A DNA stretch of 64,000 nt from Hygrophila difformis (Eukaryota; Streptophyta; Magnoliopsida; Lamiales; Acanthaceae). The first letter of the stretch is position 1, and the number at the start of each line of letters is the position of its first letter. The stretch is from the NCBI GenBank assembly GCA_030278955.1, contig JAOANR010000003.1:49386902-49450901 (forward strand), given 5' to 3'. Shown piece after piece: positions 45,201-56,799 of the stretch. The notes beneath the pieces are model-generated. The model made no database searches. It worked only from the letters and a program-made list of their open reading frames with translations, and was not told the DNA's origin. The position numbers and the translations under genes are program-made.

Positions 45201-48200
45201 TCCCAACAACACTATCAGGATACAAAATTCCATTGCTGTTGAAAACAACTTGTCGAAGATATTCCAAGTTGACCTAAAATTTTAGCAGATGTTATAAAAA
45301 ATGAATTCATTTTCTATAACCACCTAAAAATATATGATAAACCCCACACATTCCTGACAATGATGTCCAATTAGATAATCCTGAAGATATTTACCAGGTC
45401 ACAATATAATAAAATGTGCTATAGACTGAATAGACCAACATAACCAAATAAAATGCTAAGTTATACCTGATGCACAATACCATAACCAGGAGGAACAACC
45501 AGCATATTGTGAAAGGCATTAGACCCCCATTTGAGAAAAGCAAATCTTTCCTTGTTTCTCTTGAATTCAAGGTCCATATTGGTCTGTACTCCATTTTCTG
45601 AGCTGGTAACATCAACTTCAACAGAATGGTCGATGACAAGGTCTACAGGAACCTGGACAAGTGTGTAACCAAACTAAATATCAGGATACCACACATAAAG
45701 ATATAATGGCAATGAGGTAATGAGGGAATGAGCTACACACATGTGATAGCTTACACTAACATAAATATAAGGCAGAATCACAATTGTATAAATTATGGTT
45801 TCTCAACGATACAACATGAATTCAACACTATGACCACATGTTGCAAACCTAAGGAGGAAGAAAAATGAGAATCTGTATTAACTGTAACATCTATGACTCT
45901 ATGTCTTATTGAACAGTGAAGAGATAGGAAAACGATGCTTGCACAGAGCACGAGTGTACCAAAGGATTGATTTTATATGGGTCACTGCCAAGGTCCTTGA
46001 TAGCCTCACGCATAGAAGCAAGGTCAACAACTGCACGAATTCCAGTAAAATCCTGTTTACATTTAAATAAATAATAAAGAGAGCTTTACAGGAAGATTTA
46101 AATACAAAAGTTAGTGTTCAACAAATATACAAGTTGTAAACAGAAAAATATAAACAAAATTATCTAGCACTACAGTTTATAAAATGGGCGCTTTGATGAA
46201 GCTCACAGAAAAATATACAATTTGTAAACAGGATTATCCAAGACTATTACAATTGCAAAATTGCATGATAAGACTTACTCTACTCAACCGATTTCTTCAT
46301 CGATTCTGGTTCTAACCCGAACCATTGCTTTCCCTACTCTTCTTCCATGATAGAAGAAACTGGGGAGGAGAGTGATAGCACAGTTAAAGAAATACACAAC
46401 TTAATCACACAACACAAAATGAAATCGGAACAATTTATATAATATACATGTGAACATGGATCGTCGGCAATAGAGTGGAGACACATCTTACAAATAAGAA
46501 GATTTCTACCTCAGTGACTCTAATTAGCATTAATGTATAACCCTTACCACAAGCAATTCATCCACCAGCATTTCCGGTAGATTTGCTCAGTTCATGTCCG
46601 CCTGAAATAGCACATCAAAGCTCATAAGAAAACTAATAATGATTTGAAAAGTAACACTGAATTAATGGAGATTATTCAGTTCGAGACAGTAAACCACAGA
46701 AGGCCCACCCTTTCCAAGATCATCGGGATCAGCATGAACAACTACAGCCCTCCCAATAATGGAATGTGGCCCTGAAAGTGGGATCTGCGCAAATATACAT
46801 AAATATCATTATAAACATTCTCAAATCAATAACAATGAGAACCATGGGAGAAGGTAATGGAGATATCAGACCTGCTTGTCGATGATGGTGAAAGTAGCAA
46901 TGCCTGGAAAACAAGAAATCGGGGAAATAAATGTAAAATGTTGAGTGCTATAAGATTGGAACGAAAATCATGCCAATAAACATAATACAGTCAACATAAC
47001 TGGCGATATCCTCCTATTATTATTTAAATGTCAGGATGCTATATTTATGACGCTCAACAATTAAACCCAAAAGATGCTCGAATATAGTTATTTTTCTCAA
47101 AATAAGTGATTTACCATCATCACCAACTGTGACATTCCCAAGGTCACCAGATTATACCTGAGACAGAATAATAGGTCCACCTTGGGATATATATATAAAT
47201 CATAAGGTTAATAGACAGAGAGTAGTAATTTTCTAATAAATCAGTACAATAAATCATTCGTTGATGCACAATTGCTAATATTTCCTATAATTGTAACTTT
47301 TGCATATTTTAGAATAAGATATATTTCACATTTCACAATAGAGACAACCAAACTGAGGAGAGAATAAGTTACCTGCATATTAAGTGCAATATTAACCACC
47401 TAATTAACGGGACAGATCTTGTCTTGATAATGGAACGATGGCTCGCAAATAGCAGCAAGCTTTATGAATCAAATAAGATAAATGGAATAAATTTCGGACC
47501 ACAAAAAGTTATACTCATAAAATCTGCATTAAAAAAACACAAAAGCAGCCCAACTAAATGACTAAACCATAAAACAGAGCCAAATTGGAATGATCAACAA
47601 ATATCTAACAGTCCAACGAATACAGAGTGCACTAATTATTATCTATAATTTAATAGGATATACTTCTACTATGTGGGCATTTATTAAATGTCAAGCCTAT
47701 AAACTAAGCTAATATAAACATACATTTTATGAAATTGCAAAAAGAAAAAACTATATGTGGTGTTCCCCCTTCATTTTGTTTTAGACTATCATAATATTTA
47801 TATGCCCAGACAAAAGGTTCACAGAGATTGCAGAGGGTAATGGGTATACCTACAATCGCTGACTTGGTAACTGGTACTTCAGATATTATCAACACAAGTA
47901 ACATCAAAGCTCCAAAAGGATATATACACAGTGATTGTGTATTACAATGGTAGAAAGTATAAGGACTTTTACCTCATCAAATATCCATTGACAGGGACCC
48001 GATTCCTGTACGAGGTGTATATATTTGAAGAGTAGTGCAACAATATCTTCAAAATGCTCTGTGATTAACAAAAGGAATGAAAGATATACTTACTCAAAGT
48101 TCTCATAAAAAGAGTATGAAATGTTGTGATACCAACAAAGAAAGGGAAAACAGGAAAAGAAATTATACCATCAGCCTCAGGACTCCTTCTCTAAAGCTGA

Positions 48201-50448
48201 GAGCAAAAGAAAGTACTAACCTTGGCCAGCATCCATTAGATCAATAACCACTTTAAAAAAGGCATATTCATAAGTCCAATCAGATTCACCAGCAGATAAA
48301 CCTGTAGCCCAACCTGCACATGTATGATGTATATGAATGAACAAAGGTCAGTCTGCTATTTGACTTAATGATGAGAACACAAAATCTGTGTAATAACTAA
48401 ATTTTATTCTGATCTAAAACAAATCCTAAAAGCATCATATAGGAACCAACATAATCTCCATCAAAGATTATGCAAAGAGAAACTTTAGTTTGGTGTGACA
48501 AATCTGAAATCAACTTTTTAACCACTAATCCATTGTCATAGGCTAACAGACATAATTTTAGCATCTTCAGGGATCAATTATGAAGGACGATCGGTAAGCC
48601 ATATCCTACTCCACACTTGCTAAACTGACTTGCAATGCTATAGATGTGCACTGAAAAATACTCAAATATATTTGCAGGATAAGAATCAAACAAGAAATCA
48701 GTAGTAACTGGCACTCTTCAAGTTTCGTATTGTGTTCTAAAATATGCTAAGCCACAAATCTGCATATAAACCAATAAGAGAAGAGATACTGCGTGCATTT
48801 TTGTGTTTGTAAAAAGCTACCGGCAGTACAACTTCTGTTTGTCATTCTCATCAATTTCAAGAAGCACAATGGTTGTGGATTTTCAGCATAAAATTTAAGA
48901 ACTCACCCAACTTTTTCAAGATGTAAAACAGAGATCCTTCCCCTTCATGCCCAATCAAATGGCCCAAATATCTGCTTGGCCCTTCCTTGTAGCGACGAAT
49001 TCCAGGTGTTATTGGCCACACCAATCTCAACTTGTGACCTTGTTTAATTGGGACAGCTTTCACAAGAATCTAAATCATAAATATAAATATACAGTGTGAG
49101 AATAATATCACAAGTGATGGCTCTTCAAAACAAACAATTTAGCCTAAAATCCACAAAATTTAAAACATCTATGCAACGGGAAGACCACCACCACGGCCAC
49201 TGAATAGCGGCATAGCCACGTACGAGGGGAGCCAGTGCCGGTGATTAGCGCAGCAGCAGCGTTTGTGGCCACGAGCGCTTCGAAGCGGCCCGCGCTGCCC
49301 GACGCCCCCCAGCTATGCCACGCCGCCCCTATGCGGGCCCCATGACGTCGCCTGAGGGCCGGCTAGTCCTCCTCCGCCACCGCCGCCCCAATTTTACCCC
49401 GCCGAAGCCGCCTCGGAGCCAGGATTCCGTCGAATAAAAAAAAAAAGAAACGGGGAATTGGGGAAAATGAACTAAATCCAAATAAAATCTATACCTTTGC
49501 TCCTTGTTCTCCATTGCAACAACGTCAATCCGGGGTAGGAAATCGGCAGATCCGGTAATAAAAAATTGGCGATGATTTCCAATCGGAAACCCTCGGTCCG
49601 CGAATCAGTCTGTGCCGTGCGGCGCCTTGAACGGCGAAAAATCCGTGGCCGGCGCGACTGTGAGGAGGCCAAGATTGTGCGGGCTACCAAGAAAACCATT
49701 CGCGCACGAAGACGAAGCCAGGAACTCGTCGAGGGAATTTTAGGGCAAAGGAAACAACGAGGAAGAGTCGAACACAATTAAGAAATCTATTGGAAAATCA
49801 AAGGCCAGGATTCAAAGTTACATTCTCATCTGACGGTCGAGATTGAAATTGAGCTCTGATCCAACAGTAGAGATTGAAATTGAGCTCTGATCCAACGGTA
49901 GAGATTGAAATTGGAGTTGAAAAAATTTTGAGCGTTCTTTTATATATAGTAGATATATATATTAAGGATAAGAAAAGTTTACCCAGATAATATATATATT
50001 AAGTACTTACAAATGCAATATCTAATAATGGCATTCTGTTCCCATGTTTCAAACACATTGAATAGAATAGACCCTTCTCAGTGAACTTCATTGGCCATAC
50101 ATACCAACGAAACAGATCCATACAGCAACGGGAATAAACCAAAGGATGTTTCGTAGCCTCATATAGAGCCTTGCAACTGATAATCATGTACAATAATAAA
50201 ATTATAATTAGTAAACATATCAATTCTGCAGCGTAGATGGAGAACAAAAACCAAAAGGGAAAAGATATATGAATGATGAGGGACCTGTGGCCGGCTTCAA
50301 ACATATCCTGTAAAGAAAATGTAGAAACACGGGACATTATTTCACCAAGGACATCAATTGGCAGGTCATTGATGGATTTCTCCCTTCCGTCTTCATTTTT
50401 TACTGGACATAGATGGATAAGCCTTTGCTTCTTTAATGGTGACTCCAT
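42255..50448 (-). CDS. F-box gene A, intron 2 enlarged by a Helitron
   Basis: Exon 1 50448-50285 has the F-box ([25 protein letters not shown]); exon 2 50176-50011 (166 bp) begins [21 protein letters not shown]; exon 3 42680-42255 ends with [15 protein letters not shown]. Phases fit (164 + 166 + 426 nt), giving a continuous 251-codon protein if intron 2 is removed. The family resembles plant F-box proteins of the At2g35280 type, which would join SKP1 and CUL1 in a ubiquitin ligase; the target is unknown. Intron 2 is about 7.3 kb because Helitron-2 lies in it, only 38 bp from the exon 3 acceptor. Paralogue fragment B and genes D and E have introns of about 85-150 bp at this place. Splicing may be impaired, but the coding exons show no damage. 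Confidence 0.82.
42719..42747 (-). other. Helitron-2 3' terminus
   Basis: CTAG (42719-42722), ATAAAT, then CGTTGTGCTATGCACAACG (42729-42747), an 8-bp stem with a three-base loop. The stem is AT-richer than that of Helitron-1, so the two elements belong to different families. Confidence 0.93.
43364..43700 (-). pseudogene. unrecognised captured coding fragment in Helitron-2
   Basis: A minus-strand frame reads [20 protein letters not shown] ... SPCINW and stops; upstream after one TAA, the same frame continues with a [25 protein letters not shown] segment. Composition is that of a nuclear plant protein C-terminus (basic, Ser/Gly-rich end), not of transposon DNA. I cannot name the parent gene. 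As it lies in the same sense as the other captured fragments, I infer capture. Confidence 0.4.
43701..44877. other. Helitron-2 filler, no recognised gene
   Basis: AT-rich; possibly introns or flanks of captured genes. Confidence 0.4.
45112..46053 (-). pseudogene. captured aconitase fragment (three exons)
   Basis: Exons at about 46053-45961 ([20 protein letters not shown]), 45655-45470 ([20 protein letters not shown] ... [13 protein letters not shown]) and 45275-45112 ([50 protein letters not shown]). These are consecutive N-terminal-half segments of plant aconitate hydratase, which converts citrate to isocitrate using a [4Fe-4S] cluster. Introns with GT/AG borders separate them, so genomic DNA, not cDNA, was taken. 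Neither the start nor the C-terminal half is present, so no enzyme can be made. Confidence 0.9.
46556..47158 (-). pseudogene. captured Cu/Zn superoxide dismutase fragment
   Basis: Exon pieces at about 47158-47117 ([12 protein letters not shown]), 46903-46872 ([11 protein letters not shown]), 46790-46706 ([26 protein letters not shown]) and 46606-46556 ([14 protein letters not shown]). These are successive central exons of plant Cu/Zn-SOD, including metal-binding His and Asp of the zinc loop (HADPDD). A TAA precedes GDLGNV in the same frame and a TGA follows GNAGG, so it is decayed and lacks the catalytic N-terminal strands and C-terminus. Confidence 0.9.
47965..49070 (-). pseudogene. captured insulin-degrading-enzyme-like (M16 peptidase) fragment
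   Basis: Exons at about 49070-48907 ([20 protein letters not shown] ... [20 protein letters not shown]), 48315-48222 ([31 protein letters not shown]) and 48060-47970 ([29 protein letters not shown]). They match the middle of plant zinc-metallopeptidase insulin-degrading enzymes. The catalytic HxxEH region is not included. Exon-intron borders are preserved (GTGAGT donor after KKLG). It is nearest to the Helitron's 5' end, with a GC-rich segment upstream that does not belong to it. Confidence 0.88.
49150..49790 (-). other. GC-rich segment in Helitron-2, possible captured first exon or UTR
   Basis: Locally GC-rich (CCGCCGCC and CGGCGCG words) in an otherwise AT-rich region. A minus-strand frame at 49777-49472 begins [10 protein letters not shown] and may be a captured 5' exon, with a GT donor-like site near its end. 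No domain recognised. Confidence 0.35.
49833..49914. repeat. 31-bp tandem repeat near Helitron-2 5' end, 2.6 units
   Basis: The unit carries GGTAGAGATTGAAATTGAG and CTCTGATCCAAC; copies start at 49833, 49864 and 49895 with single changes. It lies 40 bp inside the 5' terminus. Confidence 0.85.
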
Positions 50449-51535
50449 ATAAATATTAGACGTAGGAAAAATGAATAGAGGATAGAACCGAATTGTTGAA
50501 GGATTGAAGTAAAATAAAATAGCAATATATATTAGAAATTAGACCACGTAAGTCATTTATACTGAAATATTGAACTGCATTAATTGCCATAAACAAAAAT
50601 AAATAAATAAACTGAATCGACCGGAGCTAATAAAGACGAATATGTAGAGATGCATGTACCTTGATTTATGAGAAAAATAAAAGATTAATATTTACAATGT
50701 ATAATAAAGGAGTAACGGGAAGGGTCAATTATTATATTTTGAATCTAATAAATACAATACATGCATAAAATGCACATATAAAAGATCATTAGATTCTTAT
50801 TTTTTTATCAATTAATCTAAAAATATAACAATATAATTATAGTACAATGTATCTAAAACGTAGTATTTATAATAAATGAACTAAAACAATTAGGAATTAA
50901 CATTACATCTATCTACTTACGTATTTACATTTCTTAATAAACCTGTCAAACTAAATTATGTATAACACATTTGAAATACGACAGGTCAAGACTAATTAAA
51001 TAATTAATTTTTTTTACAATCATTGCTTTTAACATTCGGGGTATTATAAAATCAAGCGAGAAATGATTATTTTTTATTAATAAATAAAAACATTTTTATA
51101 TACGACCCAATAATTATATATATTTGTTTAGTTAAATTCATCAAGTAATGCAAAATTTTGGATGATTGATAAATTATGAATTTTGGCGTTGGGAAACAAA
51201 TTCATAGAAATGCTTAACGGGTTAATTAAATTCATAAATATTATGAGGAGATATGTTGAATCCTCGAAAAAGAAATGATATAATACAATTGATCTTTCTT
51301 GGAATTATAACATAATCTGTAAATCAGCTATAGAAGAAGAGTACAAACAATATTTAAACATAGCAAACACAAACAGCAATTTAATTCATCAATAAAAGAT
51401 TCAACTATAGAGTTGATCCACACGAAACAATTATAAAGCCGCAACCATTGGAAGAATACAAAAAAATTAAAAGAGAAACTGTATATTAAAAAGAAAAACC
51501 CATACTAAATATTAATACGATAGATGTACATCTTG
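50449..51535. other. intergenic, AT-rich
   Basis: Promoter side of F-box A and 3' side of F-box C. No gene seen. Confidence 0.6.
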
Positions 51536-51819
51536 TCAAAACCAACCACCATTTCCCCTACCACCTGGACCAAATGCACGGCACTCAGTAGTTGCAATAC
51601 ATTTCAAGCATTGCCTATTATAAACTCTATAATCTTTGTCCAGGAGACCATACTTAAATGAAAAGACATGATCACGTTCATCACATAACATTACAGAGGA
51701 TCTATCATCAAAGAGGAAGGGGAAATCTTTCATTACACTGAACCACCGGATAACCTTATACCTCAGGGAAACCAATTGATTCTTATCTTCACATATAAGG
51801 CTCAGAAGTTGTAGTCCAT

Positions 51820-54800
51820 TGTAATACCCCAGATTTTTTATCAACGTCCAAAGGAATAAAATTTATTCCGATCAATGTCGAAACATCTCCGAGAAGAAGA
51901 AAATAATTTATCACAATAAATTATTGCTCGGAAATAAAACGCCGATGGATTCAAATTCAAAATGGAATAAAAGAGGGAAAGGAAACCCGAAGACATTCCA
52001 TGAATTGAGTCAAGATAATTGGAATTAAATTCAAGAAGGAAAAGAATTTTAAATCCAAGAACCCGTGAAGTCGGAAGAAATTTAATGATACAAGTTATTG
52101 CACGGGAATCAAAAGACGACAAATTGGAAGCCGACGAACCCGAGAAATCGCCATCGAAAATTTAAATCCAAAAATAAGGAATTGGATTTAAATTATTAAA
52201 ACCGAAATAATTCCGAGAGAGCGGAATTTATTATTTATCGGGAGATAGCAACTCGAAACGAGTTTATCGAATTGTCCCAACGATCACGGATAATTCCCAC
52301 ATTATGATTTTTATTTTTGTAGAGAAGGAATCTTAATATTTAAAAAAAAAAAAAAAAAAAAAAATTAAAAGTTACTGTAGCATGTGCGGCTACTGTAGCA
52401 CTACTGTAGCACTACTGTAGCAGCCGCACTATTGTCGGATTTTGTCCCTTTTATGACCAAAATTCATCCCCAACACCCCATTATCAGCCATTATCATCCC
52501 TTCCTCATCCCAAACTCTCCCAAAAACCAAATCCACCAAATTCTTACCTTCCGGCGACTTTCCGGCGAATTTCCGGCAACCAAATCCGACCAAGGAAGTG
52601 TGTAGATCAAGGATTGCAAGCTTTGGATTGTTGGTAAGATGTTATTCAAGTTTCCTTATGATTTTAAGATCATAAACATCATCCTAACTTACAAATCTTC
52701 GTATTCAAACACAAATCGGAGCCAAGGGAAGAATAAATCGGGTGGAAGAGATTCGTTCGTGACATCCCGTGGATTCCGGACGACCCCGTGACTTCCTAGA
52801 CATCATCCCCACTGTAAGTTAACCTTACTATGGTTTTGGGTGACTTAAAATGCAACCAAATATAGAGAATTAAAAACTCTAAAATCTGTCAACAAGAGAA
52901 ACCCTCAACGCAGCGTTTTCGTATGAATTTTTCAAACCTCTAAAGCTGCTCAAACAAGAAAACTCAAAACATGAAAAGTGTTGCTAAGGCTTTGATTTAG
53001 CTTCTGTAAAAATTTCATAATTTTTCATGAGGTTTTGAAACCTGAAACCGACCCAAAACCGAAGATCATTAAATCTGGATTTTTGAACTTTGGCAGATTT
53101 CACTCTCAATCTTGTTAGCTATTTTTACCTTAGATCTAGACCGATCTAGGTTTGGAATTGAACATAAGAATTGTAGATCTATGAGTTTGGAATATTACTG
53201 TAAGTTTTTAGAATTTTTCATTGAGATTTGAACCTCCAAACTCGAGCCGATCCGATCTGCGTTAGAACCGATGTCAAGAACTTTGACAGATTTCATAATC
53301 AAACTCGACGAGCAAAACTCTTACTTCGAGTGTTCAAACCTGAAAACTCAAAACTAAGATTTTGATCCTAAAAGCTTAAGCTATGTTGTGTAAAAATTTC
53401 AAAGATTTTCATCAAGTTTTGATACCCCAAATCGTATCGGACATATTCTGCGTTTTTAAGAGTTTTCAAAGGATGACAGATTTCATATCCAATCTTGATG
53501 AGCTTATTCCTATCATTTCTAGCCCGAACTAATCTTTGAGTTCTAAACAAAAGTTGTTGGAAATCATGTCTAGTATGTCTCTGTAAAATTTCAGAATTTT
53601 TGGAGTCCATTTGATATGATAAAAAGTCGAATCTTTTAACGTTGTCAAACCTGAATCCTGACAGCTTTTTGATTCTGTAGAAGACTTGATTTTTGACATG
53701 CTTCCCATCGTTTTTCCGAAAAACTTAAAACATGAAAGTTGTTCATTGGGATGCTTTTGAGTTGCTGTACAAATTTCAGAACAATCGCCTAAGAAATGGA
53801 TTTTTAAACCAAAAAGGCGCAAATTGTGACGCCAAATGATTTTTAAATCGAAGAGATTTTGAAATTCGAAACAAACGATCGAGACGTTGGAATTACGATA
53901 AAGCTATATTTTTGAAAAATCCCGTTACACCAAATAAAAACATTTTCTTTAAAAGAATTCTTTTGAAACATTGGGGACTTGTGACCAAGTTTGATATTAT
54001 CAATATGATTCATGCGGGTTTGATTCCCTATGATATATTTGAGTTCTTGCGGGTTAGATTCCCCAAGGGCGATTGTATGTTTTCCTGCGGGTTAGATTCC
54101 CCAGGATGTATTGAGTTCTTGCGGGTTAGATTCCCCAAGGGCGATTGAATGTTTCCTGCGAAAAATATTGGTTATGAGGATTGCGGTCACAAGAGCCCTG
54201 GTGAATGGTGAACTATAAAAGAAACGAAAAATATTTTGAGAAATGATACTATTGATATTGGCTGAGGCCGCCGGATCACCGGCTAAATGATACTTTTGAA
54301 ATTGGCTGCGGCCGCCGGATTGCCGGCTAAATTAAATATTGATGAAATGGTTATGTAACGGGAGAACAAAATATTTAAGGTTTTTAAGTCTTTATGCCTT
54401 GCAAATCATTTTCCTACAAGAAATCTTTTTATTAAATTTAACTAAAGGCTTTGAAACCCCTAACCCATGCTATGTGTTAGCTTACTCAGCGCGTTTTTGC
54501 TGACCCAAACCATATATCTCCTTTTTCTTACAGAGTACGAAGAATATGCATCGTCATATGCATACATGGGAACATTAGGGGAAATCTTTATTTTAAATCC
54601 CTGCATTTAATTACGACTTGCATGAACGGGCCTGTTTAACCCGTGTTTTGGCCATGTTGGCCCTATATTTAAATTCCGCTGCAACTTTGATGTATTAGCT
54701 TTAAATTATATATGAATGGGCTGTTTGAATGTTTTAAATTCTGAAAAACCATAGCCTTGCATCTCTTTAGTGAGCTCGGAGAAACCGTGTCTTGCTAGGG

Positions 54801-54850
54801 AGGTGTGGCGGTGGCATCCCGGCCTGGGTTACCAAAACCGGGGTGTTACA
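51820..54850 (+). mobile_element. solo LTR of a Tekay-type element
   Basis: 3,031 bp from TGTAATACCCC to GGGGTGTTACA, flanked by TCCAT on both sides (51815-51819 and 54851-54855). The ends and an internal ACTGTAAGTTAACCTTAC match the LTR of the element at 1-9587, so it is a related, not identical, family in the opposite orientation. No internal region or second LTR is present, which indicates recombination between LTRs. Inside are an A-run (about 52,341-52,365), CTACTGTAGCA repeats (about 52,375-52,430) and GGTTAGATTCCCCAAGGGCG repeats (about 54,015-54,150). Confidence 0.94.
54010..54340 (+). repeat. two tandem-repeat blocks in the solo LTR
   Basis: Block one repeats TTGCGGGTTAGATTCCCC about four times (54,010-54,150). 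Block two has two copies of GGCTG(A/C)GGCCGCCGGAT followed by CCGGCTAAAT (about 54,260-54,330). Confidence 0.8.
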
Positions 54851-55595
54851 TCCATCGGCAATTTCCTGATCAGACTCCAAGCTTAGAAACATAATCATCT
54901 TGACATAAAGAGATGGCTTGTGGCCTGCCCGAATAGCATCGTCTAGGATCAGGAATGCCCCTTCGGTATCTCTTTCAATTAGAAATGCATTCTGAAACAA
55001 TGAACAATCGGTTATTCATATTAAAATACATAAGAGAGAATTAAAATAATATATTTAAGAAATAAAACGTAATTCGATAATTTAAAAATATAAAACCATA
55101 GCGTCGTTCAATTTCAGGGTCTTGTTATTGGCGTCCCAACACAGGTCAAAGAAATTCATTTGGTCTTCACCATATAAACCCCATTCCCAATGTATGAATT
55201 TATCAAGACAGCACTTGGATACGACCGTAAAATGCCTGCTTGCAGCATAAAGAGAACGACAGCTGCGATTTGACAAAAAATAAAATGGATTGTGTTTGAT
55301 AGATAAATAATCAATAGATACACAACATATAAACTAATAAAAAAAAAATAAACAAAATATTCATCCAACCTCAGTGCAGCTTTCATAAGGTCTTCGACGG
55401 ACTCCGATGATATGCGGGATAATATGTTGCCCAAAACATCGATCGGTAAATCAACAATTCCTCTGCATATTGAATATTGAAAAATAATTTGACTATTCAA
55501 TACAATAAATAATTCGATTACGAAACAAAGATAAAAAATAGGAAAAGAAATAATGCAAATAAATGATACGTCGCAGCGGCCTCCTCATTTTCCAT

Positions 55596-56206
55596 AGATT
55601 GAAAAAAATTCCAGACTCAATGAGAGGAAATGAAACGAAGCAAAAATGAGTATATAGCGTGTACTTGAAAAGTGTCAAAACTTATAGAAAGCATTCGTTT
55701 TGAAAATAGGCATAATGAACGGACACGTACGATTACACCGATTACGTTGTCCAATGAGAAATAAAAATATTAATCATCATAATACACTAACTAAATATCA
55801 AAATACAAAGCATTTCACCACCGCCTAACCCATTAATTAATTTACCAACCAAAATACCTTTATTAAATGTAAGATTGATTTGGATTAGACGTGGGACAGA
55901 AAATCGAGAAGGGAATGGAGAGAGGTGCTATTAAATGATAAATATATAACGTGATGCAATTGTTCTTAGATCCAAAGAGAAGGTAGTGGGTTAAAATGAT
56001 GGAGAATCGGAGCAATCTAGATTCAAAGTTAATGCGATCATTGAATACGATTTGATAGGCTAAACAAATAAGAATAAAAGGGAAAACAAATCTGAGAAAC
56101 AAATGACAAATCTGCCTATATATATAGAAGTGATACAACATTTTATAATAACACCTTATAAAAGCCATCTCCCAAGCAATACTTAGAATAAAAGGGGAAA
56201 AAAAAA
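55596..56206. promoter_or_regulatory. shared divergent promoter between F-box C and small gene 2
   Basis: The two starts are 611 bp apart on opposite strands. A TATA-like CCTATATATATAG (about 56,114-56,126) lies 80-90 bp before the small gene 2 ATG. No clear TATA box was identified for F-box C. Confidence 0.5.
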
Positions 56207-56799
56207 ATGGCTAGCAGCAATTGGAGCAATGAGTCTGAAGAAATCAATCTACTTCTTCCGTATGCAGGTATAGAACATATATTCTCATCGAATTAATCAA
56301 TATTTTTAAATTACTATATTTTAAGTTTGAATTGGTCTGCGCAGGAACCACTTTCCCAAGAGGGGAAAATGCAGTGGCATGTAAACGCATTCTTAGAAAG
56401 ATTATTTCGGGACCAAACCCGAAACTTGCCAAGGACGAAGAAGAGAAGATTAAAGATGTTATAGAATTCTTGGAGAGAGCAGAAAAAGCATGTGAATTTG
56501 CAGATGCAGCAAATCATTTCATAAAGACGTTGAAGGAAACAACAGAGAAATATAAAGAAAACATCAAGAATTGGCTTGACTATTCCGAGGACAATAATCC
56601 CGACATGCTGTACATTCCAAAATATATTTTCCTGTCAACGACGGATGAATTAGACATCCTTTGCAATGGTTTGAGTCCTAGATACAAAGAGTTCAATCTG
56701 AAAAAATTTAATAGTTTAGAACTGGAATGGGCAAGCAAATGTCGGGAGAAATTCCTCTACATTGCTTTCAGATTTGGAACATATGTAAAAAGAGGGTGA
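56207..56799 (+). CDS. small two-exon gene 2, unrecognised 171-aa family
   Basis: Exon 1 56207-56267 (MASSNWSNESEEINLLLPYA), GTATAG donor, CGCAG acceptor, exon 2 56345-56799. The junction gives PYAGTTFPRGENAVACKRIL, with the intron in the first base of the Gly codon. A helical segment follows (VIEFLERAEKACEFADAANH, LKETTEKYKENIKNWLDYSE), then YIPKYIF, TTDELDILC and a C-terminal LEWASKCREK. No signal peptide or membrane segment. It diverges from F-box C through a 611-bp spacer. Its reading frame is intact although the neighbouring F-box is disrupted. Family and function are unknown to me. Confidence 0.82.

Larger units (their letters stand above)
42719..49953 (-). mobile_element. Helitron-2: non-autonomous, carrying fragments of several host genes
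   Basis: On the minus strand it begins TCTACTATATATAAAAG (at 49953) after A and ends with a hairpin, six bases and CTAG (42722-42719) before T, so it is inserted in an AT dinucleotide without target duplication. It has no Rep, helicase or RPA gene. Inside, in the same sense, are exon fragments of an insulin-degrading-enzyme-like peptidase, Cu/Zn superoxide dismutase and aconitase, in that order from its 5' end, and an unrecognised fragment near the 3' end. It lies wholly inside intron 2 of F-box A. Confidence 0.92.
51536..55595 (-). pseudogene. F-box gene C, last exon split by a solo LTR
   Basis: Exon 1 55595-55570 (MENEEAAAT), exon 2 55462-55370 (F-box: [25 protein letters not shown]), exon 3 55262-55097 (166 bp, SCRSLYAASRHFTVVSKCCLD), exon 4 from 54991 (NAFLIERDTEGAFLILDDAI). 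Exon 4 is interrupted after EIADG by an LTR and resumes with LQLLSLICEDKNQLV, ending at 51536 after CLKCIATTECRAFGPGG. Apart from the LTR and its 5-bp duplication the frame shows no damage, so the insertion is the inactivating event and is probably young. It shares exon phases with genes A, D and E but has one extra short first exon. A truncated product with the F-box but not the C-terminal CxxCIATxEC motif is possible. Confidence 0.85.

Noticed and set aside
47704..47907. Minus-strand 67-codon frame between the SOD and IDE fragments
   Set aside because: No recognisable exon; probably intronic sequence of a captured gene.
54005..54150. Direct repeats that could suggest a CRISPR-like array
   Set aside because: Eukaryotic LTR-internal tandem repeats with no uniform spacers; located in a solo LTR.
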